39,777 nt of DNA from Verrucomicrobia bacterium UBA7008 (GTDB taxonomy: Bacteria > Verrucomicrobiota > Kiritimatiellia > RFP12 > UBA1067), in NCBI GenBank assembly GCA_002449695.1, contig DJXI01000068.1:4785-44561 (forward strand). Direction: 5' to 3'. Under the pieces are notes generated by a model, which was not told where the DNA came from, did no database searches, and was given only the letters and a program-made list of their open reading frames with translations. Position 1 is the stretch's first letter, and each line of letters begins with the position of its first letter. Both the position numbers and the translations under genes were made by a program. Positions 6,256 through 14,575 of the stretch are shown in pieces.

Positions 6256-8915
6256 TGGCGCGCACGACCGAGCGACTGGACGCGCGCGTCAAGTTCGTCG
6301 ACGCCCTCGCCGCCTGGCTCGCGGCGCGCGTGCGCCCGACGCCCGCCGGCGCCCGCTCGCTCGCGCATCTGCTCGTCATCGTGCCCACCGCGCAGTCGGG
6401 GCGGCGGCTGCGCGCCGCGCTCGCGCGGAAGCTGGGCGCGGTGGTGCCGCCCGCCGTGCGCCTCCCCGCGCAGCTCGTCGCGGGCGACGCCGCGCACGTC
6501 GCCACGCGCACCGACGAGCTGATCGCGCTCAAGGAGGCATTCGCGCTCCCCTCGTTCGACGTCGCGGCGCAGCTGAGCGACATCCGCCGCATTCTCGGCG
6601 CGAACGCGCTCGACTTCGCGGACGTGGCGGACAAGGTCGGCGCCATCCTGACGGGCGACCTCGCGGACGTCGAGATCGACCGGTGGCGGAAATTCGCCGA
6701 ACAGGAGAAGACGTATCGCGCGGCGCTCGCGCGGCGCGGCTTGGTCGACCGCATCGCGGCGATGAAGACGGCGCTGGACGAACGCGCGTGGACCGTGCCG
6801 GACGAGGTGGAGGCAATCGTCCTCGCGTGCGTCCTGGAGCCGCTGCCCGTCCTGAACCGCTGGCTGGAGACGGTCGCGCGGCCGGTCGTCGAACTGCTCC
6901 CGGACAGTCCGGACGACGGATTTTCGCCGCTCAAGACGGAGCAGATCGTCCCGTGCGGCACGGGCGCGAGCGAGGCCGCGCGCGTCGCGGAGCTCTTTGC
7001 GTCGGTGCGGCCCGACGAGGCGCTGCCCGCGCTCTGCCTCGCCGACGATCAGCTCTTCCCCGAAGTGCGCGGCGCGCTGAAGGCGAAGGGCCTGAACGTC
7101 CACAACCCGTCCCGGTCGCTCCTCGCGACGTCCTCGCTCGGCCACCTCGCCGGGCAGCTCGCCGCGCTCGCGCAGGCGCGCGCCTACGACGTCTTCTCCG
7201 CGTTCATCCGCGGCGGCGACGTGCGCCGGTGGCTCTGCGCCGAGCTGAAGATGACCGAGGCCGAGATGACGGACGCGCTGAACGACCTCGACCACCGCCA
7301 GGCGGAGCTGCTGCCGGAGACGATGGACGACATCGCCGCGAAGACGAAAGGACGACTGCGGGCCATCTTCGAATTCGTCGGCGTGCAGCTGCGCAAGAAG
7401 ACGCTGCGCGGCATCCTCGAATCGATCTTCCGCACGCGCATCCTCGACGAGCGCGACGGCGACGCGCGCGAATTCGTCGCCGCGGCCGAGGCGCTGAACG
7501 ACCTGCTGGCCGAATGTTTCGCGCCCGACCTCGCACCCGCGACGGCGCTCGAGCTCTTTGCGCGGCGGCTCCGGGAGGCGACGTACGAGCTGGAGGCGGA
7601 CGAAGGCGACGACATCTGGGCGGACGGCTGGCTGGAGCTGCCGTTCCTCGACGCGGACGAGCTCGTCGTCGCCGGCTTCCAGGAAGGGTGCGTCCCCGAA
7701 AGCGTCGTCGGCCACGCATTCCTGCCCGATGCGCTCCGGCGCGGCCTGGGGCTGCCCGACAACGCATCGCGCGCGCGCCGCGACCTCCGGATCCTGAACA
7801 TTGCGCTCGCCTGCCGCGCGCCGGCGGCCGTCACGTTCCTCTTTCACGCCATCGACGCGCAGGGCGACGTCGTCAAGCCCTCGCGGCTCCTCTTCTCGTG
7901 CGCGGACGACCGCGAGCTCGCGCGGCGCGTCCGGCGCTTCTACGGCGCGCGGGCCGGGACGGGCGCGACGCGCGCGGCGGATCTGCCGCGGGCGTGGCGG
8001 CTGAAGCTGCCCGACAGCTACGCGAAGAACGGCTTCGTCGCGTTCACGTCGCCGTCGAGCCTCGACCTCTATCTGCACTGCCCGTTTACGTTCCTCCTGA
8101 AAAAGACGTTCGGCGAGCGCGCGGAATACGACGCGGCGGAGCTTGCGGCCTACGAGTTCGGCAACCTGATCCACGACGCGCTGGAGAAGTGGGGCGCGGG
8201 CGCGCTGAAGGAGTCGACGGACTCGGCGGCGATCGCGGCGGAGCTGGCGGAGCATGTCGACGCGTGGCTCGCCGAACGCTTCGGCGCGAACGTGCCCGCG
8301 ATCGTCGCTTTGCAGGGCGAGTCGGCCAAGCGGCGGCTGCGGAATTTCGCGGCGGTGCAGGTCGCGTGGCGCGCGGCGGGCTGGCGGATCGTCGCGACGG
8401 AAGGCAAGCTCGCGTACGGCCTCGTGCGCGCGAAGGGGACGACGCAGATCAGCGGCCGCTTCGACCGCGTCGACTTCAACGACGCGACGGGCGAGTGGTG
8501 CGTCATCGACTACAAGACGTGGGACACGGCGGAGCGCGCGAGCGCCTACGACGCGAAGACGGGCGAATGGAACAGCCTCCAGCTGCCGCTCTACTGCGCG
8601 ATGATGGACGCGGACCGGTCGGACCTCTTCAAGTCGGCGACGCGCGAGAAGATCAAGTCGGCGTACTGCATCCTCGGCAAGACGAAGGACGCGGTGGGCT
8701 TCTCGCCGCTGATGACGGGCGACCTCGTGCCCGACGCGGAGAAGAAGATTCTCGACATCCTGGAGCGGATCGAGCGCGGCATCTTCTGGCCGCCGTCGCC
8801 GACGAAGGAATGGCGGCACGACTTTGCGGACTGGTTCGGTGCGGATCTGGCCGAAAGCGTCGATCCCGAATGGCTGGCGCGGCAGGAAGGGAGGCTCGGC
8901 GATGACGGCGAATGA
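6255..8915 (+). CDS. AddB-like PD-(D/E)XK nuclease / inactivated helicase subunit
   Basis: 886 residues. The C-terminus has the RecB/AddB nuclease pattern: FTSPSSLDLYLHCPFTFLLK near residue 597, YEFGNLIHDALEKWG with the conserved histidine, GRFDRVDF near 734, and VIDYKTWDTAERAS near 750 (the D-x-K core), then WNSLQLPLYCAMM. The N-terminal half resembles a helicase lobe with no Walker A (LVIVPTAQSGRRLRAAL), as in AddB/RecC-type partners. The cysteine set of the AddB iron-sulfur site is not obvious apart from the HCPF cysteine. With the next gene it should form a double-strand-break resection machine that makes 3' single-stranded ends for recombination. ATG 6255 is preferred over an adjacent in-frame GTG at 6252; both overlap the upstream stop. 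Confidence 0.85.
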   Translation: MARTTERLDARVKFVDALAAWLAARVRPTPAGARSLAHLLVIVPTAQSGRRLRAALARKLGAVVPPAVRLPAQLVAGDAAHVATRTDELIALKEAFALPSFDVAAQLSDIRRILGANALDFADVADKVGAILTGDLADVEIDRWRKFAEQEKTYRAALARRGLVDRIAAMKTALDERAWTVPDEVEAIVLACVLEPLPVLNRWLETVARPVVELLPDSPDDGFSPLKTEQIVPCGTGASEAARVAELFASVRPDEALPALCLADDQLFPEVRGALKAKGLNVHNPSRSLLATSSLGHLAGQLAALAQARAYDVFSAFIRGGDVRRWLCAELKMTEAEMTDALNDLDHRQAELLPETMDDIAAKTKGRLRAIFEFVGVQLRKKTLRGILESIFRTRILDERDGDAREFVAAAEALNDLLAECFAPDLAPATALELFARRLREATYELEADEGDDIWADGWLELPFLDADELVVAGFQEGCVPESVVGHAFLPDALRRGLGLPDNASRARRDLRILNIALACRAPAAVTFLFHAIDAQGDVVKPSRLLFSCADDRELARRVRRFYGARAGTGATRAADLPRAWRLKLPDSYAKNGFVAFTSPSSLDLYLHCPFTFLLKKTFGERAEYDAAELAAYEFGNLIHDALEKWGAGALKESTDSAAIAAELAEHVDAWLAERFGANVPAIVALQGESAKRRLRNFAAVQVAWRAAGWRIVATEGKLAYGLVRAKGTTQISGRFDRVDFNDATGEWCVIDYKTWDTAERASAYDAKTGEWNSLQLPLYCAMMDADRSDLFKSATREKIKSAYCILGKTKDAVGFSPLMTGDLVPDAEKKILDILERIERGIFWPPSPTKEWRHDFADWFGADLAESVDPEWLARQEGRLGDDGE

Positions 8916-11874
8916 GCTCATCGAGGCGTCGGCAGGCACGGGCAAGACGCAGGCGCTCGCCGAGCGGCTGATCGCGCTCCTGCGCGCGGGCGTGCAGCCG
9001 CAGGAGATCGTCGCGCTCACGTTCTCGCGCGCGGCGGCGGGCGAGATCTTCGAGCGGTTCGTCTCGCTCCTCGCCGCGCGCGTCGCGGACCATCCCGATG
9101 ACGCCGCGCTCCTGCGCGCCGTCATCGACACGCAGCACCTTTCGCAGATCGGCACGCTCGACAGCTTCCTCATGCGGATCGTCCGCTCCTTCCCGCTGGA
9201 GCTGGGGCTGACCGGCGAGCTGGAGATCATGGACGCGTACCGCGCGGCGGGCGAATCGGCGCGCGTCTCGTTCGGCGTCCTGCGCAGGACCGACGCGCAG
9301 GTGAAGCGCGCGTTCGTCGAGGCGTTCGCGCTCGCGATGAACCGCGAGGACGTGCGCAGCTTCGCGCAGTCGTACCGCACGTTCGTCGCGGCGTGGCACG
9401 AGCAGGTGCTCGCGTTCCCCGACGCGGCGGCGTGGGGCGAGGCGCGGACGATCTGGGGCGATGCGTCGCCGTTCGCGCTTGCGACGGAGGCGGACCTCGC
9501 CCGCGCGGCCGACGCGCTCGCGACGTTCGACGGCCACGGCCCCAAGTGGGACGGTTTCGTCCGGTGGGTGCGCGACTTCCGCGGGCGCTTCGGCGCGCCG
9601 ACGGGCTTTGCGAAGAAGTTTCTGGAGCAGGACGACATCTTCAGCGGCGCGACGGTCGCGTTCACCTTCAACCGCAAAGAGCACGTCTTCGCGGGCGCGG
9701 AGCTCGCGGCGGTCCGCGGCGCTTTTGCCGCGGTCTTCGGCTACGTGCTGCGGCTCAAGCTGGAGCTCGCGCGCGGCGTCTACGCGCTCATCGCGGCCTA
9801 CGAGCGCGCGTACGCGCGGCAGGTGCGCGCGAAGGGGCGGCTCGTCTTCGCGGACATCCCGCGGCTCATGGCGCAGCTCGGCACGGCGGAGCGTCTCGCG
9901 CTCGAATACCGCATGGACGCGAAGATCCGCGCGTGGGCGCTCGACGAGTTCCAGGACACGTCGCGCGAGCAGTGGCGGGCCCTGCGGCCGCTCATCGACG
10001 AGGCGACGCAGTCGGACGGCGAGAAGAGCGTCTTCATCGTCGGCGACCGCAAGCAGGCGATCTACGGCTGGCGCAACGGCGACGTCGGGATCTTCCGCGG
10101 CGAAAAGGCGAGCGGCCGCTACCGCGTGGGGGCGCTCGCGAAGACGTACCGGTCGGGGCCCGCCGTCGTCGAGGCGGTCAACCGCGTGTTCGTGCACGGC
10201 CGGTTGAAAGAGGATTTTGCGGACTGGGAGGCACCCGAGCACGCGAGCGCGCGGCCGGACCTCGGCGGATTCGTGCAGACGTTCGACGCGCCGGGCGGCA
10301 CGATGGAGGATTTCGTCGAGCCGGTCTACAATGCGCTCGCCGCCGTCGATCCCGTCCGGCGCGGCCTCACCGCCGCGGTGCTCGTGCGGAACAACCGGTT
10401 CGGCGCGCTCCTGGCCGACCGCCTCAAGCAGAAGGGGTTCGCCGACGTCGTCTGGGAAGGCGAAAGCGACGTTCTCGATACGCCCGCGCTGCAGGGGTTT
10501 CTCGATCTCGTGGCGCTCGCCGACCATCCCGGCGATCTGCAGGCGTACCGCCACTTTCTGCAGACGCCGCTCGCGGCCGTGTACGGCAGCGCGACGGACG
10601 ACGCGGCGCGTCTGTCGGCGGACTGCGCGCGGGCGTTCACGACGCGCGGGCTCGTGCGCGTCTTCCGCGAACTGCGCGCGCGCCTGCCGGAGGATCCCGA
10701 CGCGGCGTGGAGCGCCGGCACGGAGGAGCGGTTCACGGAGATGGTGCGCGCGGCGGCGGAATTCGAGCTCGCGCTCGAGCCGGGGATGCGCCTCTCCGAT
10801 TTCATCGCGTTCGTCCGCGCGCGGCGCACGCGCAATCTCGCCGAAGCGGGCCGGGTGAAGATCATGACGATCCACCGCTCGAAGGGGCTCGGGTTCGATT
10901 ACGTCATCCTGCCGCTCTACGAGTACGAGCCGCTCGACGGCGAACCGGACAATCCGCTCGCGTCCGCGTCGTGGATCCTGCCCGATCCCGGGCGGCGGGT
11001 CGTGGCGGCGGATCCGGTGCTGGCGGCGGCCGCGGCCGCGCGCAACGAGCGCGTCTGGCAGGAGGCGCTCTGCACCTATTACGTGGCGATGACGCGCGCG
11101 AAGCGGGCGATGACGATCATCCTGAATCCGCCGAAGAAGACGGGCGGGCGCCGCCGCTTTTCGGATTACGTGCGCGAGTCGCTGCCGGAGGAGATCGGCA
11201 ATCGCGAATGGCATCGGGAAGAGTTGAGAGTGGAGAGTGGAGAGTTGAGAGTGGAAAAGGAGACAGCTTCCGCAACTCTCAATTCTCAACTCTCAACGCT
11301 CAACTTCCTCCGCGCCAGGCGCGCGCCGCTCCGTCGGCGGATGCCGTCGCAGCAGTTCCAGTCGGGCATGTCGGCGGGCGAGCTGTTTGTGCCGACGCCG
11401 GCGCGCAGCGCGGCGATGCGCCGGGGCGTCGAGGAACATGCGGCGCTCGCGGCGATTGAATGGATCGATCCGGCCGCGCCGAAGGACGACCGCGAGCGGG
11501 CGATCCTGGCGGATGCGCGGCGCGCGGCGTTCGTGAAGCCGGCGGGGTTTGTCGAGCTGTGGCGCGAGCGCGCGTATGAGCGGACGGCGGACGGCACGTG
11601 GGAGTCGGGCGTCATCGACCGCGTCGTGTTCACGACGGACGGCGCGACGATCTACGACTTCAAGACGAACCGGCCGCGGCGCGACGAGACGCCCGAGGCG
11701 TTCGCCGCGCGGATGCACCGGACGTATGCGCCGCAGCTGGCGGCCTACCGCCGCGCCGTCGTCGCGCTGACGGGACTGAAGGAGGAGAAGATCGCGACGC
11801 AGCTGCTCCTCTCCGCCCCGCCCTACGCCGTCGACACGACGCTTTGCTCGGATTCTAGGAGTCTAGGCATCTAG
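8902..11874 (+). CDS. AddA-like UvrD/RecB helicase-nuclease
   Basis: A 990-residue superfamily 1A helicase with all main motifs: Walker A EASAGTGKT (residues 8-16), VALTFSRAAAGEIFERF (Ia), LDEFQDTSREQW near 347 (II), FIVGDRKQAIYGWRNGD near 377 (III), KTYRSGPAVVEAVNRVF (IV), KIMTIHRSKGLGFDYVILPL near 653 (V) and YVAMTRAKRAM near 727 (VI). The C-terminus has a second PD-(D/E)XK nuclease: MRRGVEEHAAL, GVIDRVVF and YDFKTNR near 918. It overlaps the AddB-like gene by 14 bases. Two oddities: residues ~774-802 are encoded by a GAGTTGAGAG-type inverted repeat placed between helicase and nuclease domains, and the last seven residues (DSRSLGI) plus the stop come from a TCTAG-type repeat. Partnering with the preceding gene as an AddAB-type enzyme is very likely. 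Confidence 0.9.
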   Translation: MTANELIEASAGTGKTQALAERLIALLRAGVQPQEIVALTFSRAAAGEIFERFVSLLAARVADHPDDAALLRAVIDTQHLSQIGTLDSFLMRIVRSFPLELGLTGELEIMDAYRAAGESARVSFGVLRRTDAQVKRAFVEAFALAMNREDVRSFAQSYRTFVAAWHEQVLAFPDAAAWGEARTIWGDASPFALATEADLARAADALATFDGHGPKWDGFVRWVRDFRGRFGAPTGFAKKFLEQDDIFSGATVAFTFNRKEHVFAGAELAAVRGAFAAVFGYVLRLKLELARGVYALIAAYERAYARQVRAKGRLVFADIPRLMAQLGTAERLALEYRMDAKIRAWALDEFQDTSREQWRALRPLIDEATQSDGEKSVFIVGDRKQAIYGWRNGDVGIFRGEKASGRYRVGALAKTYRSGPAVVEAVNRVFVHGRLKEDFADWEAPEHASARPDLGGFVQTFDAPGGTMEDFVEPVYNALAAVDPVRRGLTAAVLVRNNRFGALLADRLKQKGFADVVWEGESDVLDTPALQGFLDLVALADHPGDLQAYRHFLQTPLAAVYGSATDDAARLSADCARAFTTRGLVRVFRELRARLPEDPDAAWSAGTEERFTEMVRAAAEFELALEPGMRLSDFIAFVRARRTRNLAEAGRVKIMTIHRSKGLGFDYVILPLYEYEPLDGEPDNPLASASWILPDPGRRVVAADPVLAAAAAARNERVWQEALCTYYVAMTRAKRAMTIILNPPKKTGGRRRFSDYVRESLPEEIGNREWHREELRVESGELRVEKETASATLNSQLSTLNFLRARRAPLRRRMPSQQFQSGMSAGELFVPTPARSAAMRRGVEEHAALAAIEWIDPAAPKDDRERAILADARRAAFVKPAGFVELWRERAYERTADGTWESGVIDRVVFTTDGATIYDFKTNRPRRDETPEAFAARMHRTYAPQLAAYRRAVVALTGLKEEKIATQLLLSAPPYAVDTTLCSDSRSLGI
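11221..11308 (+). repeat. GAGTTGAGAG-type inverted repeat inserted in frame in the AddA-like gene
   Basis: The left arm (11221-11254) consists of repeated GAGTTGAGAG/GTGGAGAG units; the right arm (11273-11308) is the reverse complement type (AACTCTCAATTCTCAACTCT and so on). The arms can pair imperfectly around an 18-base centre. The sequence is translated as EELRVESGELRVE ... LNSQLSTLNF, unlike the rest of the protein. Confidence 0.75.
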
Positions 11875-11891
11875 AAGTCTAGGATTCTAGA
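11851..11891 (+). repeat. TCTAG-rich short tandem repeat at the end of the AddA-like gene
   Basis: Five degenerate units built on TTCTAGGA/GTCTAGGC follow each other over about 41 bases. The TAG stop (11872-11874) of the helicase is part of one unit. Confidence 0.65.
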
Positions 11892-11911
11892 GACAGCCGG
11901 CGCGGGACGGG

Positions 11912-11940
11912 TTGACGGTGGGGGCGATATATGATAAACT
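11912..11940 (+). promoter_or_regulatory. Promoter of tRNA-Arg
   Basis: -35 TTGACG (11912-11917), a 17-base spacer, and extended -10 TGATAAACT with hexamer TAAACT at 11935-11940. The tRNA begins 12 bases later. Confidence 0.75.
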
Positions 11941-11952
11941 TTATCTTCACAT

Positions 11953-12029
11953 GCGACTATAGCTCAATTGGATAGAGCGTTGGCCTCCGAAGCCGAAGGT
12001 TGCTGGTTCGATCCCAGTTAGTCGCACCA
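11953..12029 (+). tRNA. tRNA-Arg (anticodon CCG)
   Basis: A full cloverleaf of 77 bases. The acceptor arms GCGACTA/TAGTCGC pair perfectly, the D-arm has GCTC/GAGC, the anticodon stem TTGGC/GCCGA encloses loop CTCCGAA with anticodon CCG, and the T-arm GCTGG/CCAGT encloses TTCGATC. The CCA end is encoded. It reads the CGG arginine codon, in keeping with the GC-rich genome. Confidence 0.96.
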
Positions 12030-12056
12030 TTCTTTTAGGGAAAATCCGCCCGCACA

Positions 12057-13046
12057 ATGTACAGCGATATCTCAGTCTGGACGGCCGCGCTCTTCATCCT
12101 CGGAGGGCTGGCGGCGCTGGCGTGGTCAAGCGACCGCTTCGTCGTCGGCGCGGCGGCGCTCGCCCGCGACCTCGGCGTGTCGCCGTTCGTCGTCGGCATG
12201 GTCATCGTCGGTTTCGGAACGAGTGCGCCGGAGCTCCTCGTCAGCACGTTTTCGGGGCTCGCGGGCCACACGAACCTCTCGCTCGGCAACGCCTACGGCA
12301 GCTGCGTCTTCAACATCGCGGGCATCCTCGGCGTCGCCGCGCTCGTGCGGCCGCTCGTCGTCAAGCCGACGATCCGCAGCCTCGCGGTGCCGATCCTCCT
12401 CGGCATCACCGCCGTCTCGTCGCTGCTCCTGCGCGACGGCGTGCTCTCGCGCGCCGATGCGTTCGGCCTCCTGGCCGCCTTCGCCGTCATCCTGCCCGTC
12501 TACTGCAAGGTCGACAAGGCGGGCGGCGGCGAGCCGGACGATGCGGATGACGTGCCGCTCTCGACGCCGCGCGCCATCCTCTGGACGGTTGTCGGGCTCG
12601 TCGTCATGGTCGGCGCGTCGCACCTGCTCGTGTGGGGCTCCGTCGACTTCGCGCACGCGCTCGGCGTGAGCGACCTCATCATCGGGCTCACCATCGTCGC
12701 GATCGGCACGTCCGTCCCCGAGCTCGCCTCCGCCATCGCCGCCGCGCGCCGCAACGAGGCGGAGCTCGTCCTGGGCAACATCGTCGGCTCCAACATCTTC
12801 AACATGCTCGCGGTCGTCGGCATCGCGGGGGCGATCTCGCCGTCCGCCGACTTTTCGCGCTACGTGGTGACGCGCGACCTGCCGATCCTCCTGGCGATGA
12901 CGGCCTTGATCGCCGTCTTCGGGCGCAGCCGCGCCGGCCGCCGCGCGCCCGGTGTCGTTTCGCGCGGCGAGGGGGCGGTCTGGACCGCGGCGTTCGTGGC
13001 GTACATGGCGTTGACAATCTGGCAGGAGGTTTTTCAGCATGGCTAA
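12057..13046 (+). CDS. CaCA-family calcium/cation:sodium antiporter (YrbG type)
   Basis: 329 residues with two inverted halves, each carrying the alpha repeat of the Ca2+:cation antiporter family: [16 protein letters not shown] ... [10 protein letters not shown] in the first half and [20 protein letters not shown] ... [16 protein letters not shown] in the second. The acidic residue of each GTSxPEL motif coordinates the cation. About ten membrane helices are visible, with a short acidic loop ([10 protein letters not shown]) between the halves. The substrate is Ca2+ or another cation exchanged for Na+ or H+. It begins 27 bases after the tRNA; no separate promoter is evident, so read-through from the tRNA promoter is possible. 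Its end overlaps the cmk start by 8 bases. Confidence 0.9.
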   Translation: MYSDISVWTAALFILGGLAALAWSSDRFVVGAAALARDLGVSPFVVGMVIVGFGTSAPELLVSTFSGLAGHTNLSLGNAYGSCVFNIAGILGVAALVRPLVVKPTIRSLAVPILLGITAVSSLLLRDGVLSRADAFGLLAAFAVILPVYCKVDKAGGGEPDDADDVPLSTPRAILWTVVGLVVMVGASHLLVWGSVDFAHALGVSDLIIGLTIVAIGTSVPELASAIAAARRNEAELVLGNIVGSNIFNMLAVVGIAGAISPSADFSRYVVTRDLPILLAMTALIAVFGRSRAGRRAPGVVSRGEGAVWTAAFVAYMALTIWQEVFQHG

Positions 13047-13713
13047 GGTGATTGCAATCGACGGTCCGAGCGGCGCGGGCAAGTCCAGCGTCTCGCGCCT
13101 TGTCGGCGAACGGCTCGGCTTCCTTCACGTCGACTCGGGCGCGCTCTACCGCATCATGACGTGGCAGGCGCTCGCGCACGGCGTGGCGACCGCCGATCCC
13201 GCCGCCGTCGCCGCGTTTGCGGCGGAGGTCGCGATCGACTGCCGCCCCGAGGACGGCCGCATCGCCTACTACGTCAACGGCGAAGCGCCCGGCAACCGCA
13301 TCCGCACGCCCGAGATCAACGCGCACGCGAGCGAAGTCGCGACCGTCAAGGCCGTGCGCGACCGCGTGACGGCGCTTCTGCGCGGCCTGACGCGGTACGG
13401 CGACCTCGTCGTGGAGGGGCGCGACATCACGACGGCCGTCTTTCCCGATTCGCCCGCGCGCTTCTACCTGACCGCGTCCGCCGAGGCGCGCGCGCGCCGC
13501 CGCCAGAAGGAAGAGGTCGAGAAGGGCATCGCCAACCAGTCCGCCGAGGCGGTCAAGGCGTCGCTCCTCGCGCGCGACCGGATGGATTCGACGCGCCAGT
13601 ATGCGCCGCTGAGGAAGGCGGACGGCGCGTTCGAGATCGATTCGAGCGACCTCACGCTGGACGAGGTCGTCGCCACCGTCCTCGCCGCGCTCCCGGCCGA
13701 TTGGCGGCGATGA
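13039..13713 (+). CDS. cmk: Cytidylate kinase
   Basis: 224 residues. VIAIDGPSGAGKSSVSRLVG is the P-loop and FLHVDSGALYRIMTWQAL the conserved CMP-kinase region; VVEGRDITTAVFPDSPARFY (with GRDITT, normally GRDIGT), TASAEARARRR and LARDRMDSTR in the lid/CMP-binding region all fit bacterial Cmk. It phosphorylates CMP and dCMP to the diphosphates with ATP. The ATG lies inside the end of the antiporter gene with AGGAGG a few bases upstream. The stop overlaps the next ATG, so the three genes 12057-14543 form one operon. Confidence 0.94.
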   Translation: MAKVIAIDGPSGAGKSSVSRLVGERLGFLHVDSGALYRIMTWQALAHGVATADPAAVAAFAAEVAIDCRPEDGRIAYYVNGEAPGNRIRTPEINAHASEVATVKAVRDRVTALLRGLTRYGDLVVEGRDITTAVFPDSPARFYLTASAEARARRRQKEEVEKGIANQSAEAVKASLLARDRMDSTRQYAPLRKADGAFEIDSSDLTLDEVVATVLAALPADWRR

Positions 13714-14543
13714 AGTTTTCGGTCAGGCTCTGTTTCGTTCTCCTCGCGCTCTATCTCGGCGCGGCGCTCTTCGGCGAGGTGCAGTACCGCGTCGCGCGCG
13801 TGCGCGACGTCACGCCCGCCTACAACGTCGTCGACACCGAGGCGCGCTACCTGCCGCCGTCGCGCGAACACTGGCTCGGCACCGACAACCTCGGCCGCTC
13901 CGTCGCCCTGCGCCTCGTGCAGGGCACGCGCATCGCCTTCCACGTCGGCATCATGACCTCCCTCATCGCGATTCCGCTCGGCGTCGTGCTGGGGCTGCTG
14001 GGCGGCTACTTCGGCGGCAGGGTCGATTCGTTCGTCGTCTGGCTGTGCGCGACCGTCGCGTCGATGCCGGGGCTCCTCTTCATTCTCGCCATCTCGCTCG
14101 TCGTGGGGCAGGGGCTGCTCGGCATCTATCTCGGCATCGGCTTCACGACGTGGGTCGGCGTCTGCCGCACGATCCGCGCGGAGGTGATGAAGCACGTCGG
14201 CCGCGCCTACGTGCAGGCGGCGAAGACGCTCGGCTATTCGCACGCGCGCATCATGTTCCGCCACATCCTGCCGAACGTCGCGCACATCATCCTCATCCAG
14301 TTTTCGATCCGCTTCCCGTCGGCCGTGTCGACCGAGGTCTTCATCTCGTTCCTCGGCATCGGCGTCGAGGGCGAGCCGAGCTGGGGCATCATGATCAACA
14401 ACGCGCGCCTCCGCCTCTGGCAGGGCGTCTGGTGGGAGATGACGTTCACGACGCTCGCGATCTTCATCCTCGTGCTCGTCTTCAACCATCTCGCGGACTG
14501 GTTGCGCGACCGCCTCGATCCCGCCTTGCGCAGCGAGCGGTAG
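13710..14543 (+). CDS. Dpp/Opp-type peptide ABC transporter permease (DppC/OppC-like)
   Basis: 277 residues with an N-terminal anchor helix, a periplasmic segment ending HWLGTDNLGRSVALRLVQGT, which is the hallmark of OppC/DppC, and five further helices. The EAA coupling loop is visible as QAAKTLGYSHARIMFRHILPN. STEVFISFLGIGVEGEPSWG is also typical. It would form half of the membrane channel of a di- or oligopeptide importer. No binding protein, second permease or ATPase is next to it; the downstream gene is an unrelated kinase, and upstream is cmk. The partners must be elsewhere, possibly with the other permease outside this window. Confidence 0.88.
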   Translation: MKFSVRLCFVLLALYLGAALFGEVQYRVARVRDVTPAYNVVDTEARYLPPSREHWLGTDNLGRSVALRLVQGTRIAFHVGIMTSLIAIPLGVVLGLLGGYFGGRVDSFVVWLCATVASMPGLLFILAISLVVGQGLLGIYLGIGFTTWVGVCRTIRAEVMKHVGRAYVQAAKTLGYSHARIMFRHILPNVAHIILIQFSIRFPSAVSTEVFISFLGIGVEGEPSWGIMINNARLRLWQGVWWEMTFTTLAIFILVLVFNHLADWLRDRLDPALRSER

Positions 14544-14546
14544 AAG

Positions 14547-14555
14547 TGATAGAAT
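14547..14555 (+). promoter_or_regulatory. Extended -10 of the xylulokinase operon
   Basis: TGATAGAAT (hexamer TAGAAT at 14550-14555) follows the permease stop codon by 3 bases. A ribosome binding site GAAAGGA lies between it and ATG 14576. No clear -35. Confidence 0.5.
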
Positions 14556-14575
14556 GTGACGAAAGGAAAACGAAT

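Noticed and set aside
6069..11289. Minus-strand open frames of 1202 and 878 codons opposite the AddB/AddA-like genes
   Set aside because: Low-complexity Arg/Ala-rich sequence without motifs, against genes with complete helicase and nuclease motifs on the plus strand.
13710..14543. A complete peptide ABC transporter operon
   Set aside because: Only one permease gene is present; the flanking genes are cmk and an FGGY kinase.
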